Of a stretch of DNA of 8,332 bases, positions 7,670 to 8,332 are shown one piece after another. The translations under genes and the position numbers were made by a program. The stretch is from Gammaproteobacteria bacterium (GTDB lineage Bacteria > Pseudomonadota > Gammaproteobacteria > Chromatiales > Chromatiaceae): the NCBI GenBank assembly GCA_019136395.1, contig JAGVUH010000681.1:1-8332 (forward strand). Direction: 5' to 3'. The notes beneath the pieces are model-generated. The model saw only the letters and a list, made by a program, of their open reading frames with translations, did not search any database and was not told where the DNA came from. Within the stretch, counting starts at the first letter, position 1. The number at the start of each line of letters is the position of its first letter.

Positions 7670-7686
7670 AGCAAGGTCCGGGCCAG
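7670..7686 (-). promoter_or_regulatory. Predicted sigma-54 (-24/-12) promoter of the minus-strand operon
   Basis: The minus strand reads CTGGCCCGGACCTTGCT. Against the sigma-54 consensus YTGGCACGNNNNTTGCW, every defined position matches except the A after TGGC. The invariant GG (7684-7683) and GC (7672-7671) are separated by exactly 10 bases. The predicted transcription start is near 7660, leaving a leader of about 35 nt before the TTG codon with its Shine-Dalgarno site. No convincing sigma-70 promoter was seen nearer the gene. Confidence 0.6.
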
Positions 7687-7891
7687 TACCAAACCCAAAG
7701 TCACCCCTTCAGCCAGATTCGCCAGCCCATCAACAGGGGGAACGAGTGCAGATCCTTCCCCAGACTTCGTCCCTCCATTCGGTATCGCCCCCCGTGGGTA
7801 GCGGAAAGGGCCCGAAATGCAAGACCCCGCCGCGGGGAAGAAGACGCCGGCGGTGCGGCCATGCGCCAGAATCAGGCAGGAACCGCCGCAT

Positions 7892-7912
7892 CATGCCCAC
7901 CTATGGGGCATG
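7892..7912. promoter_or_regulatory. Palindrome, candidate activator (enhancer) binding site
   Basis: CATGCCC and GGGCATG are perfect 7-bp inverted arms around a 7-bp centre. The site is about 235-250 bp upstream of the predicted minus-strand start and about 265-285 bp upstream of the plus-strand start, a range from which sigma-54 enhancer-binding proteins can act. It does not match the NtrC consensus, so any activator is unidentified. It could also be an unrelated hairpin. Confidence 0.3.
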
Positions 7913-7920
7913 GACAGGTG

Positions 7921-7938
7921 AGGAGAGAATTCCCTCCT
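7921..7938. promoter_or_regulatory. 18-bp near-perfect palindrome centred on GAATTC
   Basis: AGGAGAGAATTCCCTCCT pairs with itself at eight of nine positions; the single mismatch is 7926 against 7933. It has no spacer, as expected for an operator bound by a compact dimer. It lies beside the palindrome at 7892-7912 and between the two divergent promoters, so it could serve either or both. Confidence 0.3.
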
Positions 7939-7961
7939 CGCGACACACCTGATTGAGCTGA

Positions 7962-7974
7962 AATCGAAACCTTA
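7962..7974 (+). promoter_or_regulatory. Possible IHF binding site
   Basis: AATCGAAACCTTA differs from the IHF consensus WATCAANNNNTTR at one base (G for A). It lies between the palindromes and the predicted plus-strand sigma-54 promoter, about 200 bp upstream of that start, where DNA bending by IHF would be expected. A single weak match of this kind can easily occur by chance. Confidence 0.22.
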
Positions 7975-8030
7975 TCCCCTCACCAGTCGCAGCCTCCCTT
8001 TGTCAGCCGACCCACGAGGAGCTTGAGGGA

Positions 8031-8130
8031 GGAGCGGGTGGCGTCTGGCGGGGGTGTCAACCGCAAGGATGCGGTTGTCAAGCCTACAGGGATGTATTCA
8101 CGGCGTCCCACGTCAGACGCCACCCGCTCC
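8031..8130. repeat. Multi-hairpin intergenic repeat with perfect 17-bp terminal inverted repeats
   Basis: The arms 8031-8047 (ggagcgggtggcgtctg) and 8114-8130 (cagacgccacccgctcc) are exact reverse complements separated by 66 bp. Pairing continues inward with a G-T, two Watson-Crick pairs, one mismatch and three more pairs. The centre holds a 7-bp hairpin (CAACCGC 8058-8064 with GCGGTTG 8071-8077) and the mini-palindrome TACAGGGATGTA (8085-8096). An alternative hairpin, GGCGTC 8102-8107 with GACGCC 8116-8121, competes with the outer stem. From memory, similar modules with ATACATCCCTGTA are scattered between genes in several gammaproteobacteria. It is probably a dispersed, non-autonomous repeat. 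It could also fold as RNA if transcribed. It contains no gene. Confidence 0.7.
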
Positions 8131-8148
8131 GGAAGAGTCGCGCCGTGG

Positions 8149-8165
8149 TTGGCATTCCTATTGCT
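8149..8165 (+). promoter_or_regulatory. Predicted sigma-54 (-24/-12) promoter of the divergent ATP-grasp gene
   Basis: TTGGCATTCCTATTGCT matches YTGGCACGNNNNTTGCW at TTGGCA and TTGCT; only the CG after TGGCA differs (TT here). GG at 8151-8152 and GC at 8163-8164 have exact N10 spacing, and AT-rich sequence follows. The predicted transcription start is near 8175, giving a leader of about 56 nt to the ATG at 8231. The element begins 18 bp after the intergenic repeat ends. Confidence 0.55.
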
Positions 8166-8186
8166 TAAAAACCTCAGCAATAGGAA
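8155..8186. promoter_or_regulatory. 11-bp perfect inverted repeat overlapping the -12 element and predicted start
   Basis: TTCCTATTGCT (8155-8165) is the exact reverse complement of AGCAATAGGAA (8176-8186), with a 10-nt A-rich centre. The left arm contains the -12 TTGCT and the right arm begins at the predicted transcription start. It could be an operator for a repressor, or a hairpin if transcription starts further upstream. It is not a good terminator, being fairly AT-rich and without a T tract. Confidence 0.4.
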
Positions 8187-8230
8187 ACCTCCTCCAGGGA
8201 TCTTCCTCCTGAGCCTATGGGTGCCCCACC

Positions 8231-8332
8231 ATGACCATCAATTGGAATCTGTACGATCCCCAGGGCGGCTACGACGAGCTCATCGGCGCCCCGGGCACCG
8301 CCCGCGCCCCGGCGACCCACCTCACCGACTGG
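8231..8332 (+). CDS. Probable circularly permuted ATP-grasp protein, N-terminal fragment (cut by window end)
   Basis: Thirty-four codons are visible, starting MTINWNLYDPQGGYDELIGA and running open to the edge of the window. The block GGYDELIGAPGTARAPATHL corresponds to the opening of the circularly permuted ATP-grasp family. It aligns with DAWDELRANDGSLRPSWARF in the operon protein on the other strand, sharing DEL, G and R at the same spacing. I therefore infer a second, divergently transcribed ATP-grasp paralogue. An ATG at 8217 is out of frame, so 8231 is the start; the only upstream purine stretch is a weak GGGTG 7 nt away. Expression is predicted from the -24/-12 element at 8149-8165. Whether it also carries an alpha-E domain cannot be seen. 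Confidence 0.75.
   Translation, partial: MTINWNLYDPQGGYDELIGAPGTARAPATHLTDW

Larger units (their letters stand above)
7688..8148. other. Non-coding divergent control region
   Basis: No open frame here looks like a gene: the frames lack family resemblance, a plausible ribosome binding site, or both. The stretch holds two palindromes (7892-7912, 7921-7938), a possible IHF site in the most AT-rich patch (about 7950-7975), a 7-bp inverted repeat (CCTCCCT 7993-7999 with AGGGAGG 8026-8032), and the multi-hairpin repeat at 8031-8130. From 7688 to about 7890 I see only minor GC-rich hairpins, such as CCCCG-CCG-CGGGG near 7825-7837. Confidence 0.6.

Noticed and set aside
7594..7956. Overlapping small plus-strand frames (about 120 and 68 codons) in the control region
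   Set aside because: They lack a convincing ribosome binding site, show no domain, and have Arg-rich sequence typical of random GC-rich DNA. One overlaps the start of the amidoligase gene antisense.
8031..8130. Miniature transposon with terminal inverted repeats
   Set aside because: I see no flanking target-site duplication, and the internal structure is a series of hairpins. It fits a dispersed palindromic repeat better, although a non-autonomous mobile origin cannot be excluded from one copy.
7980..8180. 66-codon minus-strand frame upstream of the divergent gene
   Set aside because: It runs through the inverted-repeat element and the predicted plus-strand promoter. Its sequence is explained by the repeat, and no protein family is recognisable.
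8155..8186. Rho-independent terminator
   Set aside because: The stem is fairly AT-rich, no T tract follows on either side, and it lies upstream of a gene rather than after one. An operator is the better reading.

Overview
The window is GC-rich proteobacterial DNA, most likely from a gammaproteobacterium. The evidence is the gene content, the style of the intergenic repeat and the paired sigma-54-type promoters. I cannot name a genus; a purple-sulfur-type (Chromatiales) lineage is only a guess. Almost all of the window is one locus: a three-gene minus-strand operon, a control region of about 600 bp, and the first 34 codons of a divergent plus-strand gene.

In transcription order, the minus-strand operon has three genes. 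The first (7625 to 4008) encodes a giant fusion of a transglutaminase-like module to a DUF2126 glutamine-synthetase-fold putative amidoligase. The second (4001 to 1059) encodes a circularly permuted ATP-grasp fused to an alpha-E domain. The third (1062 to 4) encodes a stand-alone transglutaminase-like protein. The genes are almost contiguous, with a 6 bp gap and then a 4 bp ATGA overlap. The divergent gene (8231 onward) begins like another circularly permuted ATP-grasp, a probable paralogue of the one in the operon. This is the widespread but biochemically uncharacterised amidoligase / ATP-grasp / alpha-E / transglutaminase set. Comparative genomics predicts that it builds or attaches an amide-linked peptide or peptide-like product (ligases) and trims or transfers it (papain-fold transglutaminases). 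The substrate is unknown.

The control region (7626-8230) has the most interesting regulatory content. Each side carries a -24/-12 motif with exact GG-N10-GC spacing, pointing at its own gene: 7670-7686 on the minus strand and 8149-8165 on the plus strand. This suggests that both halves depend on sigma-54. Between them lie two palindromes, a weak IHF-like site and a roughly 100 bp multi-hairpin intergenic repeat with perfect 17 bp terminal inverted repeats.

All three complete proteins carry low-complexity extensions or insertions that interrupt otherwise family-typical sequence. These include nine consecutive degenerate 21 bp (heptad) repeats at the start of gene 2, related 21 bp units at the start of gene 3, and hexanucleotide-like or 9 bp repeat tracts inside the alpha-E and DUF2126 regions. 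They look like recent repeat expansion, tolerated at gene junctions and surface loops.
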